The notes below the pieces were generated by a model. That model had not been told where the DNA came from and ran no database searches. It saw nothing but the letters and a program-made list of their open reading frames with translations. From Atrichornis clamosus (Eukaryota > Chordata > Aves > Passeriformes > Menuridae), in NCBI GenBank assembly GCA_013400975.1, contig WBMZ01012192.1, positions 124,001-188,000 of the forward strand: 64,000 nucleotides of DNA. Direction: 5' to 3'. Positions 35,773-50,700 of this stretch are shown here, one piece after another; the first letter of the stretch is position 1, and each line of letters starts with the position of its first letter. The position numbers and the translations under genes were made by a program.

Positions 35773-38700
35773 ATGGATCCAGACTTGCAGGGTAAGGATT
35801 TTTCTTATTTTTTTCCCAACTTTTCTCAAAAGGCATTTCTGTGTCTTTTTGAACAGAAACTACTGAATTGTAATGAAAATCATGCCACCTTCAGAATCTC
35901 TGTGCTGTAGCACATAAATGACAAATTACACAGCTGTGATGTCCTACCTTTATTGTTGGATCTGTCCTGGCACCATCCCTGTCGTTATCACATAGGTTTA
36001 TTGAATGACCAGGCACACAGGGGCCATATTCCCTAATTTATAATATATGCTAAGTTTTGACCCATATTCTTGAATAGACGTGAAGGATGGCCATACGCTC
36101 CCTTTTTGAGTGCAAGATCTCAGCAGATACTTCATTTGCCCCAGAGAAAGTAGCTCAAAATGCAGAACTAGCAGGTAACCAGCTGAAGATGTCAGGAAGC
36201 AGCACACTCTTCTATATGTGTAGGAGCTCCTTTGTCAGCTTCTCAACAAAGGGCATTTATGCTTCTTGAGGTGAAATTTGACCCACAGCAGAATGATTAC
36301 ATGCTGGTTTTCTGTCCAGAGGGGAAGCTCCCTTCTTATGAGAAATGAAAGACTTTAATGTCCCTGAATAGTCTCTCATAAATCATAATTCTAAAATGCT
36401 TTGTATTTTAGTTGTTTGGTTTTTGGGTTTTTTTCTTTGCTTTTTTCTTGTGTGCCCTCACAAGTTAATTCTGGAACTGTGCTTGACAGGCACAAATGCC
36501 CTACTTTGAGGCCATGTTTTGTCTGTAAGGGTGGACTTGAATTGAGTAGCAGATGGCTACTAAAACAGATTCCCTTCACTTAGGAAATCATCTTGTGCAT
36601 GGAAGGTGTTTGAGTTGAATCATGTGTATATTTCTAGCATTTGTATTTGGAACTTAATCCATTGCCTGCTGAAAACTGTGGGAGTCGTTCTGTTGCTTTC
36701 AAAAGGGCTTTGGATCAGTTTATTGAAGAAAGAGAACTGATGGTGCATGGAAGTCAAAACTAATTTTTCACATTGTATGACATACTACACTACATCTCCA
36801 AATAGTATCACAAAACATAGTATGACAAGAGCAGGGCTTAACAGATGGTATAGCACTTATTGGCATCTTTCTATAGTTTAGAGAGCGTCTGGGAACCAGC
36901 AGAGCTCATAATTTGCTGGCTATTAATATTAATCTGGTATATTTGTGGGAAACCATTGCACACAGATTGGCTCATTTCCAGACTGAACAGGTAAAGTGTT
37001 TTGTGAGTTATTTCTACTCAGTTATATATATATTTGTTCCTTATCTTTGACCTTAATCAATCATGTGTAACTCTTCCTCTCTGAAGTACAAGGAGAAAGA
37101 GTCTCTGAGGACAGGAGGATAACTGATAAATCCCCTTCTAGTTTCTGAAGTTTAGTGAACAAGCCTTTTTTCTTGTCTTGAGGTTCTAGGTATGTCTGTA
37201 AAGTATCAGGTATAGGTCATGTTCAACAGCTCTTACTTTCCACTCAGAAAAATATCATTTAGTGATGTGAAAGAAATGAGCTGAAATCATATAAGGGTAT
37301 GGGATTTAGTCAGGCAGATTGAGTGGCATTGCTAAACAGAGATGGCAAAAGTCAATTGCTCTGGTAAATGACTTATCTTCTTCTGCAAGATTCCCACATG
37401 TTGATCTTGACAGAAGATTTGTTTAATGCTTGAAACAATATGCATCCAAAACAATAACCCTGCTGTGCAGACTGGCAAACTGTTACTTGTAGAAGAGCAT
37501 CTCTGATAAAAAAACCTGTTTGCCTGAAGAAATATTATTTCATTGTGATGCTGGCTAAAAGTCTGCACAATGCATAACCCTCATAACCCTTTTTCTGGTC
37601 CATGAATAAACTTGATTCCCAAAGAAGCAGATGTGCTCTCTATGTTAAATTCTATTTCTACAACTCATCATGTCACTGGTTACAAGACTATTCTCCCCAC
37701 AAAGTTATTTGAAAAAAAGAAAATGTTTTCTGGTTTTGGTCGCGTTTTTTTTCCAAATTTTCCTTCAGAGTTTTGATAACTCCAAACTCCAAATTTGGTT
37801 GTTTTGATTTTTAGTTAGTTTTGAATGAACCACTCTATTGTAATGTGTGTTTGGTTTTTTTCCACAGAGGCTTTCAATGATGTTCAGAGCTCCGTCTACA
37901 GAACAGCCCTAAAACTACGCTCCGTACAAAGTCTTTGCCAGTGTTAGTAGCTAAAGAGACCCTGTGCTTTTACAGGGAGAAGAATCTGTATAAAATCTGC
38001 ACTGCTCTCACCATGAGATGTGCTACTTTGCTCTCTGATTTTCCACCTTAGAATCTCAGAATCCATTACAAACACTTATGATCTAGATAGTGCTTGATAT
38101 AAAAATTGATTTTCTTCCTTTTGAATGTCAATGGAAATACATTAGTAAAATTCTAAAATCATGGGAGAATCAAATTCTTATTGCAATCTGCAACACTGGT
38201 ATGTAGACATCACTGACAATTATTAGTCTTTATCTGTGTGTTATTATGCTCATGAAAAGTCAGATTCTGATGTGTTTCTTAGGAGCTGATTTATTGGAAA
38301 TAATCATGGATCATTGAAAATGCATTGACTAGTCTATAAGTATTAATGAGAGCCAAATAGAGTATGATAGACCAGAAAACTAGTATTCATTCTGCCTGTC
38401 TTTGAAGGGAGGGAGAATTCTGTGCAAGCAAAGAATTCTTCAACAATGTCCTGGTCACCTAGCTCACTTTGAAATTGCGGGATGTAAATTCCATATTGAG
38501 CTAAATTTCATTAAAATCTTGAATTTTCCTTATGAAAGTCTGTTGCTGAAAATGCACAATATTGCAAGTGAGGTCTTCAGGGTAGCACAGAGAAGGCGAC
38601 TAGTTTGTTGGCCTTGGCCTTATTTTTTCCATTTGAGGGTGCTCTTCTATGAATATATTTAGTCTGATATCAGGCCTGATATGGTTAATCTGCCTGGTGC

Positions 38701-41700
38701 CGTATGTCAGTGTGGAAGTACCAATTCACACAGGTACTGGTTTGCTGTTTGTGTTGCGTGCTGTTTTAGACTTCATTTTACAGACTTATCTTAGCTAGGC
38801 ATTTCTAATAAAAAATTGTCATGCTTCCATTCATGAAAAGGCAGGGAACTTCATTAATTTCTTCCTTAATTTTCCCACAGTGGATTTGATTGATGTTTCT
38901 CTGATTCAGCACTTCCTATCAAGTGAACAAAGCCAGAGGGAAGAGCAGATTTCTCTGAATGTGTGGCAAATCTCTAGAATACTGACAAAACTGTTCCAAA
39001 GGGCAAGATTACAAAAACCAGGCCAGGTAGATCTAAGAGCTGTTGAATTCACATTGAGCCTGCTACTTGCCATGTATGACAGGTGAGAAGAAGAATAAAT
39101 GTAAATCCATTGTGAAGTATCATAGAATCACAGAATGGTTTTTTGGAAGGGACCTTAAAAGATCATCTAGCTCCCTCCGCAAGTACTGCTAGACTAAGTC
39201 TGTTTCTACCACTCTTACACCATTTCTGTATGAAACTCCCCCATTTTCAGTTTCACTTGGTATACAAACTGGGAGCAGTCCAGCTATAGGAATAAGAGGC
39301 ACAAAGCTGTATCTGAGAAACAGTAGTCAAATGTTTTCAAAACTATCTGGAAATCCAAACTTCTGCCAGTCCATGATGACTTTTTCTCTGCACAGCTTTA
39401 CAGGGCAACTCTTCTTCTGACTTCCAAGATATTTTAATACACTCCTAAAAAAGAATCTGTGTTTGTCTCTGAAGGACAGTACCCATGCACAGGACAAGAA
39501 TTTGCCAGGCACTTTTCGTTGTTTATTTTTCTTCAGCTTAAAAACATCATCAACCAATTATGAAACAAAATTGATGTCTCATAATTAAACTGAGCAGCTT
39601 GGTGAATAGCAAATAGTTTCTGGAAATAATAAGGCACCAGCTCACAGAGTGTATTTTTCTTATGTATTGTTCATTAATAATGAATTAATTCACTAAAGGC
39701 AGGATTAGTTTATGATTGTATCAAATTTAAAAGAGAAGGGCTAAGTTCTTTGTACAATTTATTTACCACAAGTGAAATTTATTCCCTTATACAACAGAGC
39801 AAAGTTTTTTACTGAAAGTAAGTGAAATAGAAATGGTCTGCAGGACTTTTTCATGAATCACTATTCATTAATAATATGACCACTGCTGCTTAAGGTCCCA
39901 TGTTATCAAATTTTTGTACTTAGAAAAATCAATTAAGGCTAAGAATAAACTGGAGTATTAAGAAACAAAGCTAGAAACAGCAAGAGCATTTCATAATTTG
40001 TGTGCATGGTAGAGAAATGATTTAGAAGAATCTTTGTAACAGTACTATCTTGGTCTTTTAGTCTGTTTTCTTAGTAATGTGTCATTTTCTTTTTGCTGCA
40101 ATTTCTTTTTTAAAAAAATCACAAGTTTCTTGACATGCATAGTAGATAGAAGAATCTTCTTATAATTTTATTCCAGTCATGTTTTCTCTGTAGAGTGCTA
40201 TTCTCCACTATGAACACTGGAAAGTATTTCAGAGGAGGAACACAAAGGAATTTTCCATGTTTGTGTGGTAGTTTACTTGATAAGCTTACATAAATGTCTT
40301 AAGGGGTTTTGATTGTATACTTTAGCTTTAGTCTTGAATTTTTTTCTATGAAAGTTCTGGAAAACCAACAATTTCCCATGCAGTTCATACTTTAGACATG
40401 ATATTGCAGCTTTATGTAGTATGGGTTTATCTAATGACTCTTGAAGACAATTTCATGTAATGATATTCTGAAGTGCAATACAGTTTTGCAAAAATGATAT
40501 CTTCTGTATAGAATTCCACGATTTCCTGATTTGTGGTTTCCAATTCATGTCTGCATTATCTTCATCCAAAAAAAATCGTATTTTTCATTAGGTGCCTATG
40601 TCACAAAATTGGGTTCTAAATTAATCTACATTTTTTATTATCTAATAGTCAAAACTAAAGTCCTGCTCCTTTTGATTAAATTGAGTTGCAGTGAAATTAA
40701 ATGTTATCAGCCCAAGAGAAGCTCAGTGCAGATCTGGGGCTATAGTGGAGCTGCCTGATGATATAATGCAAAACCCAGATTGTATCCTTTATTCACTTCC
40801 ATATTTGGGAAGGCTTTCCAGAAATAAAGAGCAGAATTGTTTTTAGGACATACGTTTTAAATGTAAAATTGCATTTTACTTGGAATGTGAGGTCTTTGAA
40901 GGAGATGTTTTCTTTTTGTTTTATGATTTCATGGTATCTTGGAACAGTTAACTCTGCAGTTATGTTCAGTGACGAGGGGTTCTAGACATAAAATATCACT
41001 GAAATGCTACATCAGTTATATTTATACATATAAAAGGGTGCAAGTTTTGAAGTTTTCTTCCAACATAGCAATAATTTTATTATTTAAAAGTTTCAGTTTT
41101 TACATTTTCAGTGAATGTAGTGTAACTTATTTCATTTTCCTAGATCTGGAACAGGGTATGTCAAAACTAGATCTGCTGCAGCTGCTCTAATTTCCCTTTC
41201 AGGAGACACTCTACTGGCTAAATACAGAGGTGGGAAATGTATGATTTTATGCACTTCCTGAAATACTGAACATTGAGAAAAATCTCCATTGTCATCTTTT
41301 TTACTTTAAAAGAAAATACAGTTCTGCCATGCAAAAAGTAAATTATGTTGACTGCTTAGTTGTAGAGAAAGGCTGATGCAGAATAATACTTTTCAATCAA
41401 TGTCTGTAGCCATCTTTGCATAAAGAGTCACAGAAGAGGTCATAGAAAAGTTTAAGGTAAGTAGAGCTTAAAAATGAAGGCCAAGTTCTATTTACCTAGC
41501 AGAAAAGAACAGAAACCTCCTAGTTTTAAATTTCATTGCATTAGAAAACCATTTTATATATTTGATCCAGCAAGCTTTTAGACAAAAATGCGGAAAGAAC
41601 CTAAGTATAACAGGTAAAGGTAGCCAGTGCAATGTGCAGCACAAAGATTTCTGCTTGAATTAAATCGTCAAAATGGAGAACAAATGGACCACAAGTGACA

Positions 41701-44700
41701 TACGGACCTCATACTCTCCGACTTCATATTGTATATTTCCTTCCAAATTACAATTTTCAATTAGCAATCCACAATTTAAATAGGGCTTATCTTGTATAAA
41801 CACATTTAAATCTTTTTCTTAATGCTATGAGAATGAGTTCATTGCTTTCTTCCTTGCTTCCCTTCTCTTTCCCTTGCTGTAGGAAGAAGTATTGTCACAG
41901 CAGTCACTGAAAGCCTGTTAGGTACATAATAATGTGGAACTTTCTTAAGGGGTTCATTTGGTAGACTGCAATCACCATAGCAGTTTGAAGATAGTTTGAA
42001 GACACTTCAGGCTCTGTCAGGATTCCAGGTTTTTCTTCTCATTTTCAGCTTTCTTCCAGTTTTATGCTGTCCCTGATGGGAAGGCAGCCTTGATTACTCG
42101 TAGTGCCCTGAGAAGCCTACTAACAGACTTAAATCAGGTAATGTCACTGCAATGCTGTTACACACCAGATTTTGTAGGAGTGTACTAATCTAGGAGAAAA
42201 AAAATTGTGAATTATGATAGATACGCTTTGTGTTTGATTACCTTATAAAACTATAGTTAATAGGACACTCTGACATAGGGAGCTACCATGCAAAGTAGGT
42301 AAAAGAATCAAAATCTGTCCCTTTGCTTAGAGTAATCACTTGCACGAGTGAATGCCTCTGTGCATTCATGTTGCCTGAGCTTACAGATCCTGGAAAGGGC
42401 TGGGTATAGCTGTTCCTAAAGCCACTCCAAACTTCAGATATCTGTACTCACTGGAATAGCTTGTGGTTGCAGGAAGATGCCTTAGCATACAGGTATTTCC
42501 AGCTGAACTAATGCAAAAATGGGATCTGAAAATGACCTCTGAGGTTCAAACTCAGTATCCTTCAGTATTGAAGTGTGGCAATATAGTATGTTGATCCATT
42601 ACAGTAAGTGAGTTGGAAGCAAATCATTCTGACACGTCCTGAACTATGAAACTGCGTGCTGATGGTATGAATATGAACGAGTTTTCTTCAGAACAGTACG
42701 TAAAATGGCATTGCTATAGATGCTTCACCATCTGTGTGCTGTCACCATTGCAGCAGAGCATGATGGGAACATCTGGTTTTTATTGAGGTGTTTCTGAGCC
42801 TTTCTTCTCAATGCAGATCCCAGCCATTGTGGGAGAAAGCTGCACTCTGTCTTGTGTGGAAATTGCGATTCACGACTGTTTCCATGGGGTGAGTGAAATT
42901 CTGATGTCCCAGGAAATTATTCTGAGTGTTGCTGATTGACTAAAACTTCAAGTGTATCACCACATACTATCTCTAAGTACCTACTTTTAAAGGGCAGGGC
43001 TGATCGTCAGTCTCATAGTATGGGAGGATTTGTATCTATAGAAAAGATGCTCAGTAAGATGCTTCTGAGGACTTTTGCATTTATTCCAGCACCTTTGGAA
43101 CCCAGTAACATTTTACATTAATGAAAAATCCATGCTACCAAAATTCAATATCAGAGCTTTTATTAGGAATTGTAGATGAGACACCAGTTTTTTTTCAAGT
43201 GAATGTATGAACTTGAGACATGTATTTTTCCTAGGTTCTGAAAGCAGCTATTGTCGAAGAAAAATTCCTGTCTTGGCTGAGATCAGAACCCGCTGTTCTT
43301 CTGTGGCTCCCTGCATGTTACAGATTATCAGCCACGGAAATGGTTTCTCACCAAGCTAGATGCAGAGTCTGCAGAGTTTTCCCCATTACAGGCATCAGGT
43401 CTGTCAGCGGTCTTTAGCATCCACATAATTAGTTCTTACCATTGTTTGCATACTGGACAAGCTGTAATTGATGCATTAAGCAACAAACTTTGAACATAAT
43501 CTAATTTAACCAGTAAAAGAGGGAAAGAGAGAACAATCACAGGCTAGTGCTTAAGCCTTCATCCTACTTCACTTTAGCTCACTAGCACAGACATGACTAT
43601 GAGAACTTGCTGAAGGTAAACTGGCAGTTCAGAGGTAAAGCCAATTAAACCTGGGAATCTCATTTCTTAGTTCTTTGTCCTGTAGCCATTTGTATTAACT
43701 GGCTGGTTAAGTTTTCCATGTTAGCATCTTGGTCATCTAAGTAACGGCCTAAAATGGTATAGTGGTATGAAAAGAACACTATTCATTACTTTCTGGCTAG
43801 AATGCTCACAAAAGCATTTTACTGTTACTCTTTTTCACTAATAGTAAGCTTGCATGTTTAGTTTCTTGCATTTTTAGATTTTTGGTTACAAATCCTATGT
43901 CAATCGTGTAGTAATATTACAGTTCCATGAAAGCAGCAAATAGAGGTAAGCTGGTGCATTAGAAGGATATGAAGTTGTAACTGCATTCTCAAAAATGGAA
44001 AATGGTGCTAGAACAATTGTTTCATCCATGAACTGTTTTCAATGTAACAAATAAATAATATCAAAACCACTGGTGGGTTCAGAGAATGGTCTAAAGTCAT
44101 TTGGACAAAATAACCTGAATTCAGAGAATGCTGAGGAAAGTAATTATTCTAACAATCATGTTTATCTGCGTTTCAGAGCCCAGGGATCTGGATTTCCAGT
44201 GATCAAGCTCACTTACACCATGTTCTTACTTGTAGGGAAGTAAATGAATCCTTTTGTTTTCCCTCACAGGTATCGCTGTTTGAAGTGCCTCAATTTTGAC
44301 CTTTGCCAAGCCTGTTTTTTCACTGGCCGTCTCTGCAAACCACATAAGAGGTCACATCCTGTTGTGGAACACTGTGTGCAGGTAGAGACCCATTGTACTG
44401 ATTCACTTCTGTGTTCAAGTTCTTCACATAGGCAAGTAGGCAGTAGATTCTTGAACTACATTCATTATAAAATTATACATGTATTAGCCATAGCAGTCAT
44501 GACGTATTAGCATTATTAATCTGGGAACAGTGAGACAGGAAAAGGAAAAAAGCAGGCTTCCAACTTTAGAATGAGTGTTTTCTTCTGAAATAACTGAATA
44601 GAGCCCTGAAATATGCCAGTGCAAGTCTTAAGGAGTTTTACAGCAAGTTTTTGATTTGCACATAATCCTTAAATCTGTGAAAAGTCCCCTCAGAGTGTCC

Positions 44701-47700
44701 CAATGCTTCTTCATCCCAATCTCAATGCAGCCCATTCAGAAATTAATTCATCCTAAAGTTGTACAAACTCCTGCATGAAATGACTTTCTTTTTCTCCTTT
44801 TCTGAATGTCTTCAGTTTTTCCACTTTATTGTAAACCTTTATGACTCATTTGTCTCTATCAATTAAGGATATAGCACAAAGACGCAGCATGTGCCCAACT
44901 AAGTTCACATACTTGGACTCTGTAACAGGGGCAACTTGTGCTATCATCACACTAGTGGTGAAGTACAACTCTGGGAATTTGTGTTTGAAAGATCAGTTTC
45001 CTCTTAGAGCAGAAGATTCCAGATCTTGTACACAGCAGCAGACAGGGGTTTTTTTAGATCTGTATAACCGTATCCTTCTGTTTCAATAAATGAGCTGAAA
45101 AGCACTTAAGAAAGTTTCTCTAGAAAGCTGCACTTCCTGGTCTCCTTCCCAAACCTCTGCAGTTAACATGAAAGATACCTGGGTAGCCAGGGTCTGCACT
45201 AAAACTAAAGAATGTTAGACTGCTCTTGCAGTCACCCCTTTTCTGGGGTAACATTCAACTGTTGCCACTTCATTGCTCTCTTTCTGAAAACAAAACCCAA
45301 TTGCTAACATGGTGAGATATTATATCTGCATGCTCAATATTTGCATTAAAAATAACAGTTCAGTCCTCCAAATATTCTTCCTCATACTCCACCTGTGAGA
45401 AAGTAGGAGAATCAAATGGTAACTGATCTACTCCTGTAGAAATTTCTAAGTAGAGACATTAAAATCAGTGTAAATGGAGAGTGAATGGGATTGTGTGTTT
45501 GTGGAAGCACCAGAAGGAAGGGCAAGAGAGAAAGGCAAGGCAGATCATGAGCCTAGATTGCAGACACATTGTTGGTACAGTATTGCAATTGAATCACTGA
45601 ATTTAGGTTTCCTTTATGAAGCCCTACTCTAATACTAACCCTGTAAATATTACATTTTAGGCCAAATATTACCATACAGGCCAAAATCTATACCAAAATT
45701 TTAAAAATAAGGTATTCACTATGACAGATACCATTTTTATATCCATTATGTGAGACATAAAATAATCAGTAGTAAATCGCTATCCCCATACCTTCCACAC
45801 TCAGCAGATATTTTCCTTGTCTGGTAAGTTTTCACACTGTCTTTATCAGAGATTGAGCTGCTGAGTGGGGGTTTTAAATATCAGCAGTGTTTTTCCTTAC
45901 CGTGCTGACACCTTGTGGTAATGTTCCTACCACGTTGAGAAATAGTAGGAGGCATGTAGTATGTTTTTTTTGTGTTTTCCTGTTCAGTCTGTCAGGGCTC
46001 ACCCCATGTTCTGCAGCAGTCAGCTCCCTGGGGCAGAATTGATTTGTGTCCTCCTATATTACAGCTACTGAGCTGGACAGTATCTGTTTGAAAATTCATT
46101 TCCTTCTTTATTATCCCTCATTCCAATAGATGTCAGCAAAGGCGAATGCAAAGCACTTTCTTCGCACCATCAGGAACAACCTGTTTCAAGACCGCTGCAG
46201 GAGAAAGGAGGCTCAGAGAAGGACAACTCTGGAGACAGTGGAGGAGAAGCACTTCCCTTCTCACAAAAAGACTTTGTGAGTTTCAGTTTCAGATGAATTT
46301 ATAATCTCTGAATGTCAGGCTGTGGAATATTGCTTGATTATGTCCTTTGAATAAGGGATATTGTTATGACAGATACCATGTCATGATTTTTCTATTAAAA
46401 AGTGAAAAAATAACAGAGAAGTTGCTGCACATTGTTCTGTAGCCTTAAGGTGATTACCATGCTGACAACCTAATGACCAGTTGTCTTTGAAAATATGACA
46501 TGTTTGTGTCTTGCTTCCCTCCTTTCTTATGTTGTCTCTTTCACTCCATTCCATTTCTTATGCTCAGTCTAGGGTCAAGCATTGCAAATATTTACTACCT
46601 GTCACAACTGCATGAGTTTTTAAGCATCTCCTCTGTTACAAATTAATTGGAAATTAACTGTGAATATTTTCTACATGTGACATACAGGGCATTCACTAAC
46701 AGTCATTCTGCTCAAGTCCCACTGAACTGCAGGCCTGTGGGATTATTCACAATAGCAAGTAGCTGATCTCACCATTCCAGTTCCTGCAGACCAGTTGCTT
46801 TGTGTGCTTTGGTTCATATTTAAAGTCATGACTGTATTTCCATTGATCACAGTGGTTAATAATGAGCATTGGAGATTATGTTGTGATTTTTTCCCAATAG
46901 TTTCTCCTTCCTTGCTACGAGATTTTGGTTGATACTTAGGTGTAGAAACTGAAGGGAATTATTATAGATTAGCACTGCAAACATACGAAGGGTATTTTAT
47001 TATACGAAGAGATTCCTTCCTAGTTGTATAAAGTCTCACAACTCTCTTGCTTCTCACACATGTTCTCCAAATGAGGTTTCAGTGAGACTGAAATAGGGAA
47101 AAAATGGTCAGTTCTTTCTAAAATTAATTTTGTCTTTATGTGAAGGAGGAAAAAAATCTGTTTATAAAACTGGATTGTGCTACTCTGGTAGGTTTGCAGT
47201 TAGAAGACAATTTTGTATATACTATAAGACCTGTGGGTGTTTTCTCGTGGAGAATATTATTTCAGTGTTTGTTTTTTGGGATGTGGTGAAATGCAAAATG
47301 TTTTTCATTGCTGATAATTCCTCTCTTGTATTCAGCAGCAAAACAGTATTTCATCATTTTAAATGTAATTTAATCTTTCTGTAAGCAGTCAAGATTTCTC
47401 TGTAATTCTGTGGGGTTTTGCTTACCTACTGTTTGGGTAGCAATGAGACAAAGAAGAATTTGGGGCTGCTATTACAGGTGTCATGATGGGGCTGATAAAT
47501 ATCTGAGCTTTTCCTAGCATAGAATGGGGTGAACAGCAGGATATTTTGGTATCTTTTTGTAGTTGAATTTCTGAATATGTTTAACTCTTGGCTAAAGGAA
47601 GCAAAAAAGAGAAGCAGCAAATTGCACTGAGATTAAATGGGTAGAAAGAAGAACCTGTAGAGATTCTGTTGGGCGAGTGGAATTCGCTTCCAGGAATTTC

Positions 47701-50700
47701 GTTCTTTCAGCCAAATTATGCCAGCAGACATAGCTAAACTATACTTCTTGCTTAGTCAATAGCATATCTGTTTGTCTACTTACAGTGCATTAGTTTTATT
47801 TGGACCTTTCTGGGTACCAAAACCATGTGAGTCTTGATCCTTTCCCGGCTCATTATTTCTCTGTTGGTATACAGTCCTCCTGCGGAACTCAGTGCTTCAC
47901 CACTACCTTGCTCTGAAAATGTGTCCTTCCCACGGGACAATTGTGTCCCAGAGTCACCCAGGTTCGTATCTGAAAACAGGACTATAATGCAGAAGAGTGA
48001 GAATAACAAGACACCAGAGCAAGGCAAGACAATAACTCAGGTAAGCAAAACATGAAGCAGTAATAGTGAAGAAGAAGAAAATCTAGCAAGTTAACTATCT
48101 AATTGCCTTCTAATTACCAATGAAAATGTAATGGGCAGCTTCACCTTTCTGTTAATTCCTCACTTATGGAAAAAAATGTGAAATCTGAAAACTTAGTGAA
48201 GTTTGATATCTTCCCAAGATTAGTGACTAACTCCTTGACTTCCATGCCCTTCAGAATCACCTGTCAGAATTTTTGCTTTGGGGTTTTTTGAGTTGTCGTA
48301 GAGTAGCATGCTAAAGACTAGCTAAGACTGGAGTCTTCTCTCTCTTTTGACAGTAAAAAAGGCCATCAAGTCCTCCTACTGCAAGCAAATGTCAAAAAAG
48401 GATGTCCTAATTCTTATTAAGCTCAGGCCATTTTTGTTACCATGGAAATGGCAAGAGGACAGAATGGGCCCTCTTAGCATAAACCCAGAGTAGTGTCCAC
48501 TCCAACTAAAATAGCTAATGCACAAAAGGTCTCCATTAATCCATTTCCAGGTTCCCTGCATAGAAACAATGCTGAAGGAGTGGGTAGGACGGTATAGCTA
48601 AAAATAAGTACATAGCAGTTGTTTGTTTCTATATTTTTTTGAGAGATTAGTAGCTTTGCATATACTCAGAATATAGGGAACACTGGGTTGTGTTCAAACT
48701 AGTTTGTATCATCCACTCATTTTGTTCTTCCCAGGAGCCAAGGGGTTGCAGTAACAGAGAACTAGCCTCTGTGTGTCAGGTCACTCCTTTGGCTGCTACT
48801 TCTGTGCTGCCCTTTGGAAGACCTGTCTTTTAGAACTCTGCTGCCCAGCTCAAGGTACAGTGCCAGCCATCAGATATCTGCAGGAGTAGTTGTGGGCAGA
48901 CATTGCTTAAACATATAATTTTGATGGTTGGCATTTGTCATTTTAGAAAACAGCAAGATGGCACTTGCATCCCTGTACTGGGATTCTCTCATGTGCATTG
49001 CTTTCTTCTTCATTTTCCCTCTGGGCTGAGCATTCCTTTTGAGCATTTCCAAGATCTAATAGTGCAGATTATTTCCACTTTGATTCAAAAGATGTGAATA
49101 ATAAGTCCAATTATTGCTTTTAATAGAATCCATGAGTATGGAGGTCCTGGGGACCCAACTTTTAGTGTCATAATTTCCTGGCAGCCCTGATTCCAGCCCA
49201 ATTTGCATCATGCCTCAAAAGTAGCTTAGCTGGAAAGTATTTGTCTCACTGACTTCTGGATTACTGTTTCCTGCATGGTCCAGAGAATACTACTTCCATC
49301 TAAAGACCAAGAATTTTTCTTCTCTCTTCTACGTACATCCCTCTCCATCTCCTTGTCTCAAAGCAGCTGTGGGACTTGGGAGAGGTTGTTCCCAAATCAG
49401 AATATTCCATTTGCAGAAATTCTAGGGAATATGGATTTTGTTCTAATTTCAAACAAATTCTCATACACTTAAATTTGTCATAGAACAAAGAATGTATTCT
49501 GTAGAATAAATTTTCCAGTCTGTTCTAATAGCCATTAGAAATAGTTTAACGCATCAGTTGATTGTAAAAAATTAAATTTAAAACACTAACTAGTAAATCT
49601 GTAAAACAGGCCAAATCCAAAATTTGCCATGCACTCATATTAAAATTTGCATATAAAAATGAAATGTTATTGCTGATAAAGTTATGAACAGATATTTATT
49701 TTTGTTTTAGGCAATAACCTCTTTTGAAGCAAATGTGTTAAAAATGCACGAGTCCATTAAAAGCATTCACAGTGACAGCAGGTAGGTCAATGCAGTGGTA
49801 CACTGACTGAAGACTGGTGGGCAGTGCTGCTCCAGTGAAGGGCTAGAAGACAGATGATTTTTCCATACTTTGAAGATTTTGAGATTAAAAACATGATCCT
49901 ATCAAATGGGGATGAATGATAAAAACTCAGCAACAAAAATTTTAGATGGGGATCATTGGAGAAACAATGGCAAAGCAAACCATATTGATTTGCTTTCATC
50001 TGCATTTCTTCAATTGCTAGTTTGTATTTCTAAAGGTAATTTTTAGGGAAAAATATGTTTATCCATATAAAAATATCAGAATAGCATACTTTTTCAAATT
50101 TTTCTCTGAATAAGACTTAATCAAAATAAATGTCATAATTTGCATGAAGCTTTTAAATCAAAGTAGGATATTGTTCTAAAAAATATACTGTACATCAAAT
50201 AGAGATTAATAGACTAAATACAGTAACTATTGGTATAAAATCCATAATAGTTTATCACAGAAGTTCCTTCTGATATTCAAACCTTTGACACAATAAAATA
50301 TTCATTCCTAAACGAAACATTTATTGGGAGGCTTGTTTGTTTCAGTGGCATGGGAGAGGTGAAGTTGGTGTATGAGCAGAACTGCTCACCTTTTACTTGC
50401 ATTTTTGCCTTACCCCCCTTCATTTTTGTAGTTATGTGTAAATGTGCTCTCTATATAACTGTGTCTGTGACCACTGAAACTGATGGAATTTCAGTAGAAT
50501 TTGATCCTGAATCTACTCTTTATTTCCTTCAGTATGTTCTGTTCCCTCATTTCCTGCTGTTTCATTCTAAATAAAATTGCCGCTCCAAATTCACACAAGG
50601 GCACTCCGAGATTAGAGCTAAACAATTGCAGTTTTGTTGTAAGACTGTTCTCACCTGGGAAAATAAAGAGATATGGCAAAGGTCTTCAGCTTTCATTAGA

